A DNA stretch of 29,339 bases from a virus, in IMG/VR virus record IMGVR_UViG_3300031539_000220, positions 1 to 29,339 of that record, one strand, 5' to 3'. The notes under the pieces are model-generated. The model had not been told where the DNA came from and did not search any database. It was given only the letters and a program-made list of their open reading frames with translations. The position numbers and the translations under genes were made by a program. Each line of letters starts with the position of its first letter. Position 1 is the first letter of the stretch. Of the stretch, positions 26,638-29,339 are shown one piece after another.

Positions 26638-29339
26638 CTATTTCTTTTTTACACCCTTGTTCATTTTTTTCAAGAGAGAATCCTGCATCTCAACTGCCTG
26701 ATCGTAATCGGTAGCGTAGATGTCAGTACGAGGTTCGTATTCGCCTTCAAATTTCGGATCAAGAACCATCATCACAACATCGGGTTCTCCGTTGTTAAAT
26801 TCTTTGAATGTTTCCTTGTCCCAATCTTCCATATATTGAGCTTGCTCTTCATTCCACGGAGTTCTTGCCGCCTCAACAAATCCATGCGCTCCATAAAACT
26901 CTGGAAGGATTGTATCAAATGCATCGAGCTTTTTACCTCCAGCAGCAATTGCTGCTTCAATTACGCTTCGACCACTTCCTTTTTCCATACTGAAGACAGA
27001 AACAATGTCTCCATCTGGTTTGACGGCAAATCCAGATTTGCCAGATTCTGACATGAATAATTTCATGTTTTGATAATCTTTGGGGTCGTAAACATAAACT
27101 GCCGCTCCATATTTGGATTCTTCTTTGCTTTGCGTAAGTGCATCCGCAAATTTTTGTGCAGATGGAGTGTCTGTCGAATCAAGTTCCAAAAACTTAACAG
27201 GTGGAAGTCCATTATTCCTATACATGGTTGCCAGCTTGCGCCCTGCCTTCCATTCAGAAATGTATTTTACCCCAAGATTCTTTTTGGACTTTGGTTTTAG
27301 AACCCGTAACTCTCCGCCATCTCCTCCGCTTTTTCGCGAGTAAGACCAGAGTGCCTTTTCATTGCCCGTCCGATTTCGTCGAGCGGTTGTGACTGCGACA
27401 TACTGCCTGAACTTTTGCTTTTCTTTTCCAGTAAACCCTCCAGCACCTTCCTGCTGCCGGGCTTGATCTGAATCCCCTTCTTGAGCTTCTGGTCGTGTAG
27501 TTGTTGTGCGGTCATTTTTAATTTTTTCTAATACTTCATCGATTCGTTTTTGCGAAACGCCTTTCTCTCGCGCAACGCCAATTGCGGCGTTTGCGTAGTC
27601 TGGTGCTTCATCGTCCTCGTACCCATCTGCGTCAGACGAGTCAAGATTATCTTGGTCGGCTTTAACCTTGGCGGTTTCGTAAAGTCGTTTTTCAGCATAC
27701 CACAGAACTGCCTGTAGGTCTGCCATAGTTAGCCCTGCGTATTTTGGATCACTCTTGAGTTCGTCAAGCATTAAACCAAATATCTCACGAATGAAATTTC
27801 GTTCTGTCGGGCCTGATGGTGCTTCCTTCTGACCATCCAGATATTTTGCAAGACCATTGCCAGACTTGCGGAACTCTTCACCAGTTTCTGTCTGGTTCAT
27901 CAATTGACGCAATTCAGGTTTCATCGATGCCTTCTGGATTGCCACAGAAAGGTCTTCAAGACTCATCTGCGAGATGTCTTGCTTAATCATCTGATCCATC
28001 CGCGCCTTGTCTTCAGGAGTTAATTTCTGGACTGCCTCCTGCAAGCGATCAGTTGCCTGCTTGGTCAATTCTGGATTCAATTCAACCAATGTGCCAGTCC
28101 ACCTTCCCCATGTACGGACTAACCAACGATCCATCGTTAAAGCGTCAAAAAGACCATACAGATTTGAGAAGAATCCATTGCCAATCTTCGGACCAAGGAT
28201 TGCCGATCCACGAACATTCGTGTCCGAAAACTCACCACCCGGTGACAGGTCTTTACTCAACCGAGAAATCTCACCAACTGTGAAAGCGGTCTGCATGAAC
28301 TTACGAGTGTTCTCCATGCCCCACTCCTTGGTGAGTTTATTGAACAGGTCCAGACCCTCGTTGATCGCTTTCTGCGCCTGCCCAGCTTCAATGTTTGTGG
28401 GCATCTTTCCAGACTTGCGGTATTGCCGATAGACTCGTTCAGCCAACTCGAAATTTTTATCAACCTTCAATCCGTTCGATGTAACTGCCAATGCCCATGT
28501 GAAGGCGAATCGAGCGTTTTCATCGGTTGCGATTTCAGGGAACAGCAACGACATCACGCCAAGTGCCTGCTTGGTCTTTTCGTCATACCATCCGATAGCA
28601 TTTGGATTTTGCTCCAAAGCAATCAACGCATCCTTAAACCCAACGCGAGCGAGATACTCGATTGCCTCTGCGGTTCTCTCGGAGATTGTGACCCCAGCTT
28701 TCTCTGCTGCTTCCATGACTCGGCGTTGCAAGTCCATCTTGAAGTCTCGTCCTTTTTTCCAAGGTTGCGAGTTAGCCACTTTGATTGCATTAGAAATTAC
28801 AGACTGCTCGTCCACCGATTCAGGTACTTCAATGCCAGTCGAGCGAAGCTCTGTGTCGGCTACCTCTTCTTCAGCATCTGCTTCAGTTTTTGCAACAGGG
28901 ATTTCTTGTTTCACTTCAACCTGCTGTTTTGGAATTTCTGGAGTCTTGGCAGCTTCACGAATAGGTGCTTCTACTCCCTGCAATGCTTGTCTCAAAATTC
29001 CAAATTCTCCAGCCCCTTTAGCAATAGCCTCTGGAAGCTCGACCCCTTGCAAAGGCCGAATCATCTCTGTGGCGCGAGGATAGAGTTTAGGTGGTTCGAC
29101 TCCCTGCATTCCTTGCGGGGATTGCTCTGGCGGCATGAAGCGAATGTCAGGAAAGTTCGTTTGGAACCTCTGCGAAAGAGGAATTACATTGCCTTCGTCA
29201 TCGTAGGTTACAGGGTCGGCGGATTTGATTTGATTGGGGTTGAAAGTTAAATAGTAAACTCCAGTGTCAAAGTCCCCATCCAAAGCGTCTCTCTTGGTGT
29301 CCTCTATTCTGACAGCATCTACTCCAGAATTTCGAAAAT
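26638..29339 (-). CDS. Large polyvalent virion-type protein with GNAT-like C-terminal domain (partial, N-terminus beyond window)
   Basis: The frame is open to the right edge, giving about 899 visible residues; the true start is outside. Near the beginning the segment YYLTFNPNQIKSADPVTYDD...VIPLSQRFQTN...DIRFMPP is typical of the end of ADP-ribosyltransferase-like or MuF-type toxin modules in giant phage proteins. A charged helical middle follows. The last ~200 residues contain SGKSGFAVKPDGDIVSVFSM, GGKKLDAFDTILPEFYGAHG and a PDVVMMVLDP end, a GNAT-like acetyltransferase pattern. Such chimeric proteins are often packaged and injected. Residues before the start of this window are needed to name the first domain. 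Confidence 0.65.
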   Translation of the reverse strand, partial: FRNSGVDAVRIEDTKRDALDGDFDTGVYYLTFNPNQIKSADPVTYDDEGNVIPLSQRFQTNFPDIRFMPPEQSPQGMQGVEPPKLYPRATEMIRPLQGVELPEAIAKGAGEFGILRQALQGVEAPIREAAKTPEIPKQQVEVKQEIPVAKTEADAEEEVADTELRSTGIEVPESVDEQSVISNAIKVANSQPWKKGRDFKMDLQRRVMEAAEKAGVTISERTAEAIEYLARVGFKDALIALEQNPNAIGWYDEKTKQALGVMSLLFPEIATDENARFAFTWALAVTSNGLKVDKNFELAERVYRQYRKSGKMPTNIEAGQAQKAINEGLDLFNKLTKEWGMENTRKFMQTAFTVGEISRLSKDLSPGGEFSDTNVRGSAILGPKIGNGFFSNLYGLFDALTMDRWLVRTWGRWTGTLVELNPELTKQATDRLQEAVQKLTPEDKARMDQMIKQDISQMSLEDLSVAIQKASMKPELRQLMNQTETGEEFRKSGNGLAKYLDGQKEAPSGPTERNFIREIFGLMLDELKSDPKYAGLTMADLQAVLWYAEKRLYETAKVKADQDNLDSSDADGYEDDEAPDYANAAIGVAREKGVSQKRIDEVLEKIKNDRTTTTRPEAQEGDSDQARQQEGAGGFTGKEKQKFRQYVAVTTARRNRTGNEKALWSYSRKSGGDGGELRVLKPKSKKNLGVKYISEWKAGRKLATMYRNNGLPPVKFLELDSTDTPSAQKFADALTQSKEESKYGAAVYVYDPKDYQNMKLFMSESGKSGFAVKPDGDIVSVFSMEKGSGRSVIEAAIAAGGKKLDAFDTILPEFYGAHGFVEAARTPWNEEQAQYMEDWDKETFKEFNNGEPDVVMMVLDPKFEGEYEPRTDIYATDYDQAVEMQDSLLKKMNKGVKKK
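27297..27515 (-). CDS. Possible small overlapping gene inside the polyvalent gene (72 aa)
   Basis: A same-strand frame within the polyvalent gene encodes MTAQQLHDQKLKKGIQIKPG and ends RHSGLTREKAEEMAESYGF. The C-terminal x-G-L-T-x-E-K-A-x-E-M-x-x-x-G-F pattern looks like a genuine small-protein tail, and the host gene is low-complexity here. Either a true overlapping gene or a chance frame; kept at low confidence. Confidence 0.3.
   Translation of the reverse strand: MTAQQLHDQKLKKGIQIKPGSRKVLEGLLEKKSKSSGSMSQSQPLDEIGRAMKRHSGLTREKAEEMAESYGF

Noticed and set aside
28423-29250. Plus-strand open frame of 275 codons opposite the polyvalent gene
   Set aside because: Cys/Phe/Ser-rich antisense shadow; the minus-strand frame carries recognisable domains.
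1-29339. Integrase, transposase, CRISPR array or rRNA
   Set aside because: No tyrosine or serine recombinase motifs, no regularly spaced direct repeats and no rRNA-like sequence were seen on either strand.

Overview
This window is a contiguous piece of a tailed double-stranded DNA bacteriophage (Caudoviricetes) genome, most likely an environmental or metagenomic phage. Evidence is a large terminase with ATPase and nuclease motifs, a small-terminase homologue, a portal-scaffold-capsid order, a lambda O/P-like replication pair, a RecT-like annealing protein, a Cas4-like nuclease and many tightly packed small genes. Every convincing gene lies on the minus strand, so transcription runs from high to low coordinates. 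No integrase, transposase, CRISPR array or rRNA was seen. Most start codons lack a Shine-Dalgarno sequence and instead follow A/T-rich leaders such as AAATAAATATG or TAAATACATTATG, which suggests a host that does not depend on SD pairing. The host cannot be named from sequence alone. The phage carries two tRNA genes: tRNA-Leu(UAA) and a tRNA with bacterial initiator features (C1.A72 mismatch, A11:U24 pair).

Layout in transcription order. (1) 29339-26638: the 3' part of a very large polyvalent protein, probably virion-associated, ending in a GNAT-like domain. A 47-residue basic protein, the initiator-like tRNA and a possible terminator hairpin follow. (2) 26340-22886: an early/accessory region of short genes, including a LuxR-type HTH protein and a DUF932-like protein. 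It is punctuated by three copies of a conserved non-coding element containing CTATGACACAA on the minus strand, probably a phage promoter or operator, and by several perfect hairpins. (3) 22885-22172: four tiny genes, two of them with one membrane segment and one a lipoprotein, resembling a lysis/spanin cassette. (4) 22164-15847: recombination and replication, comprising the RecT-like protein, PD-(D/E)XK nuclease, DUF1376 replication initiator with an internal iteron-like origin candidate, DnaC-like helicase loader, SSB-like protein and RusA-like resolvase. The RusA-like signature is split between two overlapping frames. (5) 15831-12198: small terminase, MazG-like pyrophosphohydrolase, GT4 glycosyltransferase, SAM methyltransferase and dCMP deaminase. 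(6) 12207-1: packaging and head, comprising small Cys-rich proteins, large terminase, portal, scaffold-like protein, tRNA-Leu, two GT-A-type glycosyltransferases, the likely major capsid protein with a structured leader and a strong trailing hairpin, and then a collagen-like/glycine-rich tail-fibre gene running off the left edge.

Most genes are joined by ATGA or TAATG overlaps or gaps of a few bases, implying long operons with translational coupling. The replication module (initiator, loader, SSB, recombinase, resolvase) plus MazG and dCMP deaminase would copy DNA and tune nucleotide pools. Three glycosyltransferases and a methyltransferase suggest modification of a glycan, of virion proteins or of DNA. 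The most notable observations are the initiator-like tRNA alongside SD-poor leaders, the origin inside the initiator gene, the three-copy promoter-like element, a hairpin that buries a start codon, and two overlapping-frame gene pairs.
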